Shown here: positions 1 to 9,990 of the stretch, piece by piece
Layout of the letters: every line of letters starts with the position of its first letter
Position numbering within the stretch: position 1 is the first letter of the stretch
NCBI RefSeq assembly: GCF_030272615.1
Contig: NC_081409.1
Coordinates: 876,439,594-876,503,593 of the forward strand
Direction: 5' to 3'
DNA: 64,000 bases
Origin: Cryptomeria japonica
Taxonomy: Eukaryota > Streptophyta > Pinopsida > Cupressales > Cupressaceae
Position numbers and translations under genes: made by a program
Notes under the pieces: model-generated
Seen by the model: the letters and a program-made list of their open reading frames with translations, nothing else
What the model was told of the DNA's origin: nothing
Databases searched by the model: none

Positions 1-1882
1 ACAACAGATTTACCTTTGGCCTGGGAACAATATCCCACACATCATTTTTGATAATGGATTGATACTCCTCCATCATGGCATCCCTCCATGCTTGCCGATT
101 TGAGGCTTCTTCAAAATTAGAAGGCTTGGATACTAAAATGTGACTCATCAAAGCTACATATCCTGCAAACTTATGAGGCCTTTTACTCTCTCTAAAGATG
201 CCATGAGGGGCTGAAATATTTTTCAGCCTCTTCCATAGTATTTCGAGCCCACAAAGGTCTTTTCTTAATAGCTGGAATATTATAGGGACCTGCAAAAGTA
301 TCTATAGAGTCAATTGGATCAACAGGATCAGCAGAATCTTCTAAATTTGTATTCTCCCTCTGAAGCTCTGAAGGTGAATCTGGATCAGCCATATCTATAT
401 CTTGAGAAGACTCAAAATCTTCTCTATCAGATTCCATGTTAGACTCTTTGGATTTCTTGCAAGCTACATCTTCATCAAAAGACACATCCCTACTGATTTC
501 AATCTGCGTTTGACTTGGAATGTAAATGCTATATGCTTTTGAAGGTTCACTATAACCAACAAAGATGCCTTTCTTCCCTGAAGGTTCTAACTTAGTTCTT
601 TTCTCTTTTGGAACATGAAAATAGATAGGACATCCAAAAATCCTGAGGTGACTAATGTCAGGTTTGATACCTGAAAAAGCTTCTTCTGAAGTTATGTTGT
701 CTAGAATTTGATGAGGACTACGGTTCTGAATGTATACTGTTGTCCTGCAAGCCTTTGCCCATAAAAATGTTTGAAGACTTTGATCATGGATCATAGCCTT
801 TGTTGCCTCAACAATCGTCACATTCTTTCTTTCAGCTACACCATTTTGTTGAGGATTATAAGGGACACAAAACTCCCTCTTAATCCTAGCTTCAACATAA
901 AAGTTATGAAATAAACCAGAAACATATTCTCCCCCATTATTAGACCTTAGAATCTTTATCTTCTTGTTAGATAAGGACAACACTTCATCAGATTCTTTAG
1001 ACTTAAGAAAATAAATCGAACACTTACGAGAAAAGTCATCAATGAAGGTAACATGATACCAAAAACCACTAAGAGAAGCAATTGACATAGGGCCACACAA
1101 ATCAGAGTGAATTAACTCTAGAATATCTTTTGCCCTATTTTCACTACTATGAAAAGTACTCTTAACATTCTTACCTAGAGCACATCCTTTGCAGACACCT
1201 TCATGGTTTTGATTCAGCTTTGGAAGACCAACAACTACCTTCTCCATTGAAAACAAAGTTTTGAAATTTAGGTAGCCAAATCTTTTATGCCACAGCTCAC
1301 ATGAGCTTGAAGAATCATGAGCAAAAGCTTGAATAGGACGAGCTGAAAGCTTGTAAAGACTATCATGACGAACACCAATCTCACGTACAAATTGAATGCT
1401 AGTATTCTTCTTCCATGCAAGAACTTTTCCATCAACAAAAGCAACATGATAACCCTTGTCTTCTAATGCTGAAATAGAAATCAGATTCCTCTTAATACTA
1501 GGAACAAATAGAATATCACTTAGAAGAAGAGGAATACCAGAATCCAATTGAAAAGAAGTAGAACCAACACCCTTCATAGAATAACATGCATCATCACCAA
1601 TGATAACTTGAAGATGTGAATCTTTTTCCTTCAAGTTGGAGAGGTGTTCACGATAACCAGTGATATGGCGGGAGGCTCCACTATCAATAAGCCATGTATC
1701 ACTATTAGTAGGAATGTTACTGGAGAGAGCAGAAATAAATAAGAATCCTTCTGAATTATCATTAGACTCTCTATGAGGAGAAACATTTTCAACATTTGTT
1801 GCAACAGCTTGAGGCTTGGGTCTTGAAGGACATTCTCTAGCAAAATGACCAAATTTTTCTCATTTGAAGCATTGTACCCTAG
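1..1882 (-). pseudogene. Ty1/copia (Tnt1-like) pol fragment: zinc knuckle, protease, integrase
   Basis: This is the protease-integrase part of copia 1. Reading leftward it shows a CCHC zinc knuckle (about 1830-1876), the protease motif WLIDSGAS (about 1673-1694), a GAG-pre-integrase domain (WHKRFGYLN, CKGCALGK), an integrase core (HSDLCGP, NGGEY, PQQNGVAERKN) and the start of the linker before reverse transcriptase. It cannot be functional. The second knuckle Cys codon is TGA, the second integrase Asp is Asn (LRSNNGG), about 20 residues are missing before that motif, and a 1 bp frameshift near 225 moves the linker into another frame. Reverse transcriptase and RNase H would lie left of the window. 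The gag continues at 6517-7236 beyond insertion A. The best open stretch is 192-1634, but the same frame is open upstream to the knuckle stop codon, so 1634 is not a real start. Confidence 0.9.
1878..1882. repeat. Left target site duplication of insertion A (CCTAG)
   Basis: It matches 6517-6521 exactly and directly abuts the TG...CA ends of insertion A. Confidence 0.9.
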
Positions 1883-2725
1883 TGTTGACGTGTATTTTGT
1901 ACACAATCATACACAGAATAAAATACCCAAAGGCATCTTATCCTCTCTTGAATAAAGTCGCTAACTGTTGAAGATTTCGCAAGAAGGATCAGTTAGGATG
2001 ACTCCAATGTTCTTTTTAGTAGGGTCTCTACGTGTGGATAAGCACCAGTGGTCGTTGTGATTGCTGTGTCATCAAGGGGCCTTACGTTGCCAAAGATTTT
2101 GCTAAACTAAACAAGCTTTTCAAAAAAATATCAAAAGGATGGGGTTTGCAAGAGGTCTAATCTAGTCTAACCCTAAGAATGACTTGATGTGGACAAGACT
2201 TGGTGAGATTCTACCAACTTCAATATTGCCATAAATTAACAACTCAATTGAAACTGATGCGATCTTCTAAGGTAACAAATGATTTTCAATACATCAAAGA
2301 TCAAAGACACTACCATGAAGGTACATATCCAAGATACAACAATGATTAAAGGTTTGAGTGATTCCAATATCTCCAGTCGACCACGCAAGGCGTTCCTACA
2401 ATCAGCAAGAAGCTAGTGGTTTGGAAAGCGAATCCTACCAAAGATCAAGTCCAACACTTTGTCCTTCAAATTAACACGCTACTTTGATTGAGAATGGTTT
2501 AAGAAAAATGAACAACCATGAAGATAGCCAAGAGAATTGCAACAAAACACCATAACTTCAATATTTTATTGATCTCAAAGCCATCATGTACAACAATTGT
2601 TTGAATTCCTTTCTCAAAACTCAATCTTGCCACAAAAGTAAATTGCTTCTAAACTCTAATCTCTAATGCATCAATAATTTCTATCTCTCTCTAATTTCTG
2701 ATTGTCAAATGAAATGAAATGAGGG

Positions 2726-2815
2726 TATAAATAGCATCCCCAATTACAATGAACGGTCCAGATCAAAATAAGATCAATGGCCAAGATTATGACACCTAAA
2801 CCCTAATTAGGGTTT
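2726..2815 (-). promoter_or_regulatory. Promoter-like block of insertion A: inverted telo-box pair and TATA box
   Basis: The 18 bp perfect palindrome AAACCCTAATTAGGGTTT lies at 2798-2815. It is two plant telo-box motifs (AAACCCTA) head to head. A TATA-like TATTTATA (minus strand, 2726-2733) follows 64 bp downstream, about 850 bp before the element's 3' end. B and C carry the same pair at the same spacing, so this is probably the LTR promoter, with the last ~850 nt being R-U5. Expression was not tested. Confidence 0.6.
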
Positions 2816-4133
2816 ATTACAACCATTACATAACATTTAATACTTGACCAATGATAAAATTGTATTGCTTGGACACATGTCCTCTCCAGAAATTTCCACC
2901 AATGGATAGCTAGGGTAGGTACATCGGAGTTTGTGCCACCTTCTATGAATTAGGTACATTGAACCTGGACATTGTTGAGGTGGACCAATCCGACTGGAGG
3001 AGTGATGACTAGGATGCCACCTCGTCTGACACTTGTAGCTTGGTAGATATTCAATTTGATGTCGTTGAGAGGCTATCTTTAATTAACTCTTGCTCTAACT
3101 CCTTCTGTCCTTGATCTGCAGGATGATTGATGTACCTCGCCTTGGAATGCTGGATTGGAAGAGGTTGCCCCTATCTTTACTTGATCGTCCTTGATGAGAC
3201 CGTCCTTGATCTGGCTTGATTTTCCTTGAGGGGAGAGTCTTCCGACTGGTGGATCTTTCGAGCCTGGGAGTCGCCATCTTGGTACCTACACAACATTTCA
3301 CAATAAGTAATAGATTTTGCAATATATAATCATAGATTAGAGATTAATTTTTTAGGAAACTTCATGATAAGTCCTTGAGTTATCATTTCCTAAATACGAT
3401 CGAGCTATTGGAATTCAAAATTTCAAAAATTCAAAATTTAAGGCTATGACGATCAAAATTCAAAATTAAGGCAAGGGATCACATCGCCATACCTTACTTG
3501 AGAGTTTAACTCTAAAATGCAAAACAAGAAATTCGCCTAGGCAACAATCGAAATTTGGTGACTTCAACGTGATCTCTCTCAAGCTAGCAACTTCGCCACC
3601 TTTGGAATGCCTTTGACGTAGTCTTTGGCAAGTTCGCCTCACTTGAAACTAAGCTCGCACTCCCCTTTGAAGATGATGTTCGCACCTTCCTTTAATGAAA
3701 TTCGCTTCTTGTAAATACAAATTGCACACCTCTTTGTCTTCTCCAAATCGCATATGAATGAAGGTGAAATGATGATTTGAAAATGAAATTATCACCTTCC
3801 CTTTATAGGCGCTTACCCTTACAACTACCTCAAGGCCGACTTGGTAAAAACAAAGATAATTAAAAGCAATTTTTAATAAAAACCAATGGCCGACTTTGTA
3901 AATATTTAAATCCAAGCGCTCCAATTTGATTTTTTATTTAAAATAATAATTAATTCATTTAATGCCTTTGCAATTAATTAATTCGATTTTTAAAATAGGC
4001 AAAATTAATTAATTAAATATCCAAGCGTAATTTTTTAAATGCTATTAATTGATTTATCGATTTTTCTAGCATTTAATAAAATTTAAAAATTGTTTTAGCG
4101 CCAAAATTTGGAGGAGGGAAAGATACAAACCCC

Positions 4134-6062
4134 ATCGCTCTGGTCCCTGGGAGAGGGACAGGAGCGAATTGTCATTTTAGCCTAGATTCTTTTGCTTTTT
4201 ACGTTCAAAATCTCCATCTTCACGTTGAAACTGGCATATTTGCTAAGAACCTCGAGCTTGATCGTCTTGATTGTGTGAATGAGTGCCCTCTAAGGTGGAT
4301 ATCGCCCTTGTCCCTGACTGAGGGACAGGAGCGAACTTTATGTTTTCTCCTTGACCTTTGCATCTTCGATCCTTAATCTTCATCATGAGGGAGAAACAAC
4401 GTTAGTCTTTCGTTCCATGCTTGTTTCACTTGTCTTTAACAAGACATTTTGATGCTTAAATGGATTATCGCCCTGGTCCCTTGGTGAGGGACAGGAGCGA
4501 TCCCTATGTTCTAGCCAAAATTCTTCGTTCTTAACCTTAACTTCTCGTTTGTCACCTTCAAAATGATATCTTTGATCTTGTGTAGCTTGGCTTTGACGTG
4601 ATCTTGAAGGATAATGAGTGATTATGTGAAAATCGCCCTGGTCCTTGCCTGAAGGACAGGAGCGATTTAGCTTCTTGGCTCAATTTGATCACCCTTTAAC
4701 GTTTGGTTTCTTTGCATATCATCTTCTTAAGATCACTTTGACACTTGTGTAACCTTGTACGCCCTTTACTTGGCGTGATTTTGAAAGAACTAGCCAATCT
4801 AATGGATATCGCCCTGGTCCCTGACTGAGGGACAGGAGCGAATTTGAGTATTCTGGGCTCATCCTTGTTCTCATCAACTTACAATCACCTTCACAATGTA
4901 AGATGAGGTCCTTTGATCCTTCTTGAACGCATGAAATGTGATAATCATTCAAAACTTAAGCCTCCATGAAGATTTCGCTCTGGTCCCTGACTGAGGGACA
5001 GGAGCGAATTTGGCCATTTGGTGCAAATCGTTCATCATATTAACTTGCAGTTGTCTTCAAGGCTCAAAATGATGCTCTTTACTGCCTTTCGAACACTCAA
5101 AATGTGAATGGCAACTTAAATTTGGCCTCACTTGAACATTTCGCTCTGGTCCCTGAGAGAGGGACAGGAGCGAACTTGGGCATTTTAGTGCAAATCCTTC
5201 ATCCTTGGCGGCCTTTGCAACTTCATTCTTCATCGAGACACCTTAAGACGTCATTGCCTCCTTACACCCTGACTTGGAGTGACTTGAATTTGGGTGGAAG
5301 GCAAGATAATTAACATTTCGCCCTGGTCCCTAGCTGAGGGACAGGAGCGAATTTTCACTTATAGGCTCCATCACATTTTGCTAACTTCAAAAATTATCTT
5401 CAATAGACTCGTTGTGCACCTTTTCACCTATTCTTGGCATGAAATTCGTTCTAACTTGGTGAAAAATTGACCTAAGACAAAAATCGCTCTGGTCCCTGGC
5501 TGAGGGACAGGAGCACTTAGGCCAATTTGGGGTTCACTTTGATGTCTTGCAATCTTCAATTTGTCTTCAACGGGTTCATTTCATCCTCCTTGCTTGCCTC
5601 AAAATTAATGTTCACTTGATCTTCGCCCAAAACATGCCTCATGAGGAAATTCGCTCTGGTCCCTGGGAGAGGGACGGGAGCTACCACTGAATTTCGCCCT
5701 GGTCCCTGGCTGAGGGACAGGAGCGATTTAGCTTCAAAGTCATGTTTTCCTCATGTTTGCGCTTCCAAATTATATTCAACTGATAAAATGTATCTTCTTT
5801 GATCTCCTCAAATTGTCAAATTGTTCAAATCCTGCAAGGACAAGGCAATGTTTGATTTTGAGCTCCGGTCCTCCACTGAGGGACAAGAGCGATTTTTTTA
5901 CTCCTGGCACATTTCCGTGTTTGTAAAATTCTTCAAATTATATTCAACGGAAAGAACATGCCTCCCTTTATCACTTCCAATTCGAAATTCGTCTTGATCC
6001 TGCAGAGACAGTAAGATTTTGAAAAACAAGCTCCGGTCCTTCACTGAGGGACAGGAGCGATT
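4134..6062 (-). repeat. Hairpin array of insertion A: 13 copies of a ~35 bp palindrome
   Basis: Thirteen copies occur at about 4134, 4301, 4467, 4632, 4808, 4974, 5140, 5317, 5482, 5650, 5690, 5860 and 6029. Most are 165-178 bp apart; only 5650 and 5690 are close together. In element orientation the arms are TTCGCTC and GAGCGAA around an inner stem GTCCCT/AGGGAC and a 5 nt loop that varies (CAGTC, CTCCC, CAGCT, CAGCC). The fourth copy changes the inner stem to GTCCTT/AAGGAC, a paired substitution that keeps the stem. Sequence between copies is only weakly similar. Confidence 0.85.
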
Positions 6063-6516
6063 TTGCTCCTACAGGCCAAAATATCAAGATTTTGGGAGTT
6101 TAATCACTTCACAAGGCAAAAACAAGTCATTTCCAATGCCCGGGATCAATTATCAAAATTTTCAAAATTTGGTCAAAATTACTCAATCGGACAAAAAATC
6201 AAAATCTCATCATTCACACTTAGACAAATTTGGACTCTGCATTCAAAATTCCAATTGAAACTAGACCAACTTACCCAGCCTCTGGCGAATTTACTTTATT
6301 CAAAATTGCATTCCACGAGAGGAAGCTCAAAAGCTCAAAATTGGACTGGACTCTGGCCTGAAAACACAGTAACAGAAACCCTAAGGCTTGACCCTAGTCC
6401 AGACAACTGGCATACTAAACCAAAATCCTAAAAAGCAGAGAGAAAGGCGAGCAAAAACGAGCAAAAAGAGGGGGGGTCCCCATTTAAATGGGGCGATGTG
6501 TGAAATGGTCACAACA

Positions 6517-7236
6517 CCTAGATAGATCCTTTCTTTTCTTAGATTCAAGAGCTGAATCAGAATTTCTATCTTTGTTCCTTTTGAAGTTTCGTCTCCTTCC
6601 TTTTCTTCTAGAAGTATGAGCAGCAAGAACATGATCTTCTTCATGATGAGATTTACGTCCAATTCCTTTTGCCTCCAATCTGCACTCCTCTTGAATGCAA
6701 TCAACCCTCAATCGATCAAACTTGGATAGCTCATTTCTTCCACTAATACCTTGAATGAAAGATTCCTTAGAGTGAGGAAGACCATTCATGGCCAGCATAA
6801 CAAGATCTTTATCTTCAATAGAATCACCAATAGCGTTGAGCTGATCCTTTAATTCCGTAATCTTCATAAAGAAAGAAACAACAGATTCACCTCTAGCCAT
6901 TTTAATATGAAGAAGTTGACGTCTCAATGCTAGAGCTCTACTAGTACTGTTGAATTCATACAAGCTTTGAAGACATTCAAACATCTCTTTGGCTGAATTC
7001 AACTTGGATATAATAAGAACTAGATGATCCTTAATAGAATCAATTAGTATTTTTCTAGCCATGAGATTATTCTTCCTCCATTGAGCTTTTTCGGTGTCAT
7101 CTAAAGGTTCATCTACAACAGACCTCACATAGTTAAGAAGATCATCCTCTTCTAGCACAATAAGAATCCTGAATTTCCATGAAGTATAATTGGCTGCGCC
7201 ATCCAGTCTGTCTTCAACTTTGAGTCCATTAACCAT
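6517..7236 (-). pseudogene. Copia 1 gag, N-terminal part (UBN2/DUF4219-type)
   Basis: The frame starts at an ATG (7234-7236) about 90 bp after the tRNA primer binding site, as expected for gag. About 238 residues are open up to the insertion point of A. Recognisable copia gag features are the N-terminal ANYTSWKFRI segment, the RALALRRQLLHIKMARGESVVSFF helix region and the VMLAMNGLPHSKESF segment, then a basic linker (RRKGRRRNFKRNKDR) leading to the zinc knuckle. The frame ends KDLSR at the target duplication and resumes as VQCFK on the other side of A, so the insertion splits one gene. This N-terminal part has no internal stop, but the element is dead because of A and the breaks in pol. Confidence 0.88.
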
Positions 7237-7326
7237 GATGAAAAACTTGGAATAAATAGACTAAAGCTTCAAATAAAGAGAATTTCAAAACTAAGCAATC
7301 TAATTCTGGATCTTATCTTTATACCC

Positions 7327-7338
7327 GCTCTGATACCA
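7327..7338 (-). other. tRNA-iMet primer binding site of copia 1
   Basis: The minus strand reads TGGTATCAGAGC, complementary to the 3' end of initiator tRNA-Met, the usual primer of plant copia elements. It directly follows ...TTTTAGCA, the putative 3' end of the 5' LTR. Confidence 0.85.
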
Positions 7339-8012
7339 TGCTAAAATTAGAACCAGAATGCTATAAACATAGATAAAGAACCTAAGAAAGCTTAAGAGAA
7401 CAAAAACACAACAAATTATCCTGGGAAAACCCTCCACCTGAGGGTGAAAAACCCAACCACACTCAAAAATAGATTTTATTGAAGTCTCAAAAATAAGTAC
7501 ATGTCTCTCACACTTAGAAGACAATCATTTTAACAATGATTGATAATGCTCAAATAGAAGTCAACTATCAGAAGACTTGCTTACAAAATAATGTAGCAAT
7601 AGAATGAATCTGCACACCCAAATGTTCACAGCTGAACATAAATAATCAACTCAGAAAATCAGATACAAAGTCGCAGCAGAAGACCATTCAAAGAATGTCA
7701 ATCATCCTCTTAAAATGACCCATGTCACATTAATAAATAATATGCTTCAAACCCGATAACTCCTCAAGAAGAAGACGAAAGATAGATAAAAGAACAGTAT
7801 CAGTTACACACTGACACACACAATGAGCTGGCGAACTTAAAGAAAGGAACTGAATTCCAGATAATACAAGTCGGTGGCAGTTATGAAGAATACGAACCAA
7901 GGAGGAGGAACGGAAACATCTTCAGCTGTAGAAGAAGCAACTCGAATAAGAGGAGTACGAGAATTACATTAATACGGCAGCATGATATCTACTGAAGTTG
8001 TAATCTTTAACA
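7339..8012 (-). mobile_element. 5' LTR of copia 1 (right boundary tentative)
   Basis: The 3' end of this LTR is fixed by the primer binding site at 7327-7338. For the 5' end I propose 8012, where the minus strand reads TGTTAAAG. That is a one-mismatch inverted match to the TTTTAGCA at the other end and gives a 674 bp LTR. The matching 3' LTR lies outside the window, so neither the boundary nor the target duplication can be confirmed. Confidence 0.5.
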
Positions 8013-8025
8013 TATCCAAGCCGTA

Positions 8026-8107
8026 TTAGATATGTATTTGTTTTGGATATGGGGATACACGTGCCCAAGGAAAAGGACAAAGGAGTTTCCGGCTACTCTG
8101 CTTTAAA
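8026..8107 (-). repeat. Dispersed repeat, copy 1 (second copy near 36080)
   Basis: On the minus strand this reads AGAGTAGCCGGAAACTCC, then a short spacer, then GGGCACGTGTATCCCC and ATATCCAAAA. The same order occurs on the plus strand at about 36080-36145. It looks like a fragment of a family present elsewhere in the genome. I cannot classify it. Confidence 0.5.
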
Positions 8108-8602
8108 TTAAGAACACCATGTTGGAGTTGTTGAATGAAATGCATGTGGATCTCGATCTGTATTGTTTGTTGATACTCCACTAAGTTGTGTGAAATATGT
8201 CGCATGTTGATTATCTCATCAAAGAATAGTGGGGTGATTAGGAGGAAAACCATCATCAACTATCGAAGTCAAATAACCTTCTAGCTAGCAGAATTTACTC
8301 CTTGATGCTTAGCATTGGAGATAATGCAATAGCTGTCTGTTTCTTGCAAGAGCATGCAATCAGACCAAAACCAAGGCAATAGGCAAAACTAGTAGACTTC
8401 TAACCATTAACATCAATACGCCAATCTGAGTTAGCAAAGCCTACAAGGGGTTCATCTACAAAAGGGGTGGGTGGGTGGATAGCCATAGGGGCCCTCTTGG
8501 GTGGCTCTTCCAATATGAAAAGTTCCTAATGTTTAGTTAATGCAAAAATGTGAAGTTTCCTAGATATACCTCAAAATACACTTGGCTGCTTTCCAGTGAC
8601 TC
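8108..8602 (-). pseudogene. Copia 3 RNase H remnant
   Basis: Minus-strand translation in mixed frames gives copia RNase H motifs in the right order: SHWKAAKCILRYI (about 8603-8565), then GFANSDWRIDVNG and KSTSFAYCLGFGLIACSCKKQTAIAL (about 8440-8320), then YQQTIQIEIHMHFIQQL (about 8190-8120). Many stops and frameshifts make it non-functional. The TRIM at 8608 sits at its upstream edge. Integrase motifs of probably the same element lie at 9490-9990, also minus. It is much more decayed than copia 1 or 2, so it should be older. Confidence 0.65.
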
Positions 8603-8660
8603 TCATGTGTTGGTGTTGAAAATAAGCCACACCCGGACTGATGATGGACTGGTCCAAGAG

Positions 8661-8732
8661 GGGCCAGTAGCTCAGTGGCAGAGCATTTCAGCAGCTTATG
8701 GAAGGTCCTAGGTTCGAGTCCTAGCTGGTCCA
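8661..8732 (+). ncRNA. tRNA-like sequence in the left TRIM LTR
   Basis: It is 72 nt long. The acceptor arms GGGCCAG and CTGGTCC pair over 7 bp with one G.T, followed by a discriminator A. The D arm is GCTC/GAGC and the T arm CTAGG/CCTAG around TTCGAGT. The RNA polymerase III A box TAGCTCAGTGG (8668-8678) and B box GGTTCGAGTCC (8711-8721) match consensus. The anticodon arm is irregular (TTTCA/TGGAA around an 8 nt loop), so I assign no amino acid and doubt that it serves as a working tRNA. Confidence 0.6.
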
Positions 8733-8859
8733 TGTCTCAAAATGGTATCAAAGCCAGGTCCAGGCTAGGAGCCCCAAGCACACAAGAGGTGTGGCTTAAG
8801 GGGGGGTGTTGGTGTTGAAAATAAGCCACACCCGAACCGACGATGGACTGGTCCAAGAG

Positions 8860-8931
8860 GGGCCAGTAGCTTAGTGGTAGAGCACTCCAACAGCGTATGG
8901 AAGGTCCTAGGTTCGATTCCTAGCTGGTCCA
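8860..8931 (+). ncRNA. tRNA-like sequence in the right TRIM LTR
   Basis: This is the same cloverleaf arrangement as the left copy, with changes in the anticodon arm and D loop. The A box TAGCTTAGTGG (8867-8877) and B box GGTTCGATTCC (8910-8920) are still good. The acceptor and T stems are identical to the left copy apart from the T loop. Confidence 0.6.
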
Positions 8932-9039
8932 TGTCTCAACATCATGAGGATCCTGAGAGGAATAAGAGACAAGGCCAACCACAACGAAAATATTAGGATG
9001 ACTATTTGTAAATACAAAAGACTGCCAATCAATTGTTGT

Positions 9040-9165
9040 ACAATGTAGTAAAATAATTTCACAAGAGCATAAATCTTTTCCAACACCAAAGCACCATCTA
9101 CAAGAGAGAAGCACTAAAGTATTGCTAATACTGATACAATACAATACAATGCAGCATCAACTCTA
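9040..9165. repeat. Repeat shared with 24470-24600
   Basis: The segment ACAAGAGCATAAATC...AACACCAAAGCACCATCTACAAG, followed by a run of ACAATACAATGCA, has a clear counterpart at 24480-24590. It is probably part of a shared retroelement LTR or leader. Its boundaries are not visible. Confidence 0.4.
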
Positions 9166-9489
9166 GGTTTAGTGCAACTCGTACACAATGTGACGATTGA
9201 AATGGAGTGGTGGTAGTCTTGTATTTAGCCATGCTAAATATGTGACACACATCAAGAGCATACTTCAGCTAGAAAATAGAAATCCCCTAGGAAGACTCAA
9301 GAACTTGAAGACAATGGAAAAAATGCAAAAGACCAAGATTGGTCATATCAAATTGCTCCATCAATGTTCTCTAAACACACTAAAAGATAGAGGTGGAACT
9401 ACCTATAAGAATCATGTCATCCACATTAAAACAAGTATCAAAAGATCCTCTCATGTTTCTAAATCTAAATTGTAGGATGAAAATGATGA

Positions 9490-9990
9490 GTGAAACTAGG
9501 AATAAATAGGAAAATGTGAAGGAAGAAACATAAGACTTGACATGGATCCAAATCTCCTTGAGAGTTATATTCCACATTACTTTGTGGGGCATGCAATTCC
9601 AAAGGTAGTTGGCACAAATCATTATTTTAGCACAAAAAGTTGGTGGCATGTTCTTGGATTGAATCATGCAATTGGCTATCTCCCATAAAGTTTTGTTCTT
9701 TCATTTAGCCACACCATTTGAGAATGTTGAATACTATGCTATTAACAAAAGTCCTAAAATGCCTAAGTCATATACTTCTCCCATTATTCGTGTGGATATG
9801 CTTGATAGAAAAACCATATTGCTTCTCAACAAAATTTCATAAGGTTTTAAACGAAAAAAAATCTACCTCGTTTACTTAAGGAAGTACACTCAAGTGTATA
9901 GTGAGGAGTCATCAATACAATGAACACATAATTGGCCCTTGAAAAAGGAGTCAAAAATGACATAAGGTCACACTATGAATTAACTCAAGG
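9490..9990 (-). pseudogene. Copia 3 integrase remnant
   Basis: In mixed minus-strand frames this reads NGxxxRKNRTLWEIANCMIQSKNMPP, AKIMICANYLWNCMPHK and WNITLKEIWIHVKSYVS, the C-terminal half of a copia integrase core and its extension. 9380-9667 is one open stretch of it. Stops and frameshifts are frequent. It matches the orientation and order expected if the RNase H remnant at 8108-8602 is the same element. The reverse-transcriptase part between them is not recognisable. Confidence 0.6.

Larger units (their letters stand above)
1883..6516 (-). mobile_element. Insertion A: giant solo-LTR-like element, 4.6 kb
   Basis: The ends are exact: the minus strand starts TGTTGTGACC at 6516 and ends GTCAACA at 1883, flanked by the 5 bp direct repeat CCTAG (1878-1882 and 6517-6521). 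It interrupts the gag frame of copia 1. TG...CA ends and a 5 bp duplication are LTR-retrotransposon hallmarks, yet there is no coding sequence, no primer binding site and no second copy of either end inside, so a solo LTR from recombination between two very long LTRs is the simplest reading. A coding-free large LARD-type element is the alternative. In element orientation it has a palindromic 5' end, a 13-copy hairpin array, an AT-rich stretch, then a telo-box and TATA promoter-like block and a ~850 nt tail. It is related to B (14798), C (48655) and D (5' end at 40156). Confidence 0.85.
8608..8941 (+). mobile_element. Complete TRIM element whose LTRs carry a tRNA-like gene
   Basis: Two 135 bp direct repeats (8608-8742 and 8807-8941, about 11 differences, mostly transitions) flank only 64 bp. 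That interior starts with TGGTATCAAAGCC, a tRNA-Met-type primer binding site (8743-8755), and ends with the purine tract AAGGGGGG. The repeats begin TGTTGG and the right one ends TCAACA; the left one has mutated to TCAAAA. The 5 bp duplication TCATG flanks the element (8603-8607 and 8942-8946). These are all the hallmarks of a terminal-repeat retrotransposon in miniature. It is non-coding and must move with enzymes from other elements. Each LTR holds a 72 nt tRNA-like sequence. Cassandra TRIMs are known to carry 5S rRNA-like promoters; I know of no established tRNA counterpart. Confidence 0.88.

Noticed and set aside
8661-8732. Functional nuclear tRNA gene
   Set aside because: The anticodon arm is irregular and the sequence is duplicated as part of LTRs; a tRNA-like part of a TRIM is a better call.
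9197-9475. 92-codon plus-strand open frame as a gene
   Set aside because: It lies within the minus-strand copia 3 remnant and has no recognisable motif.
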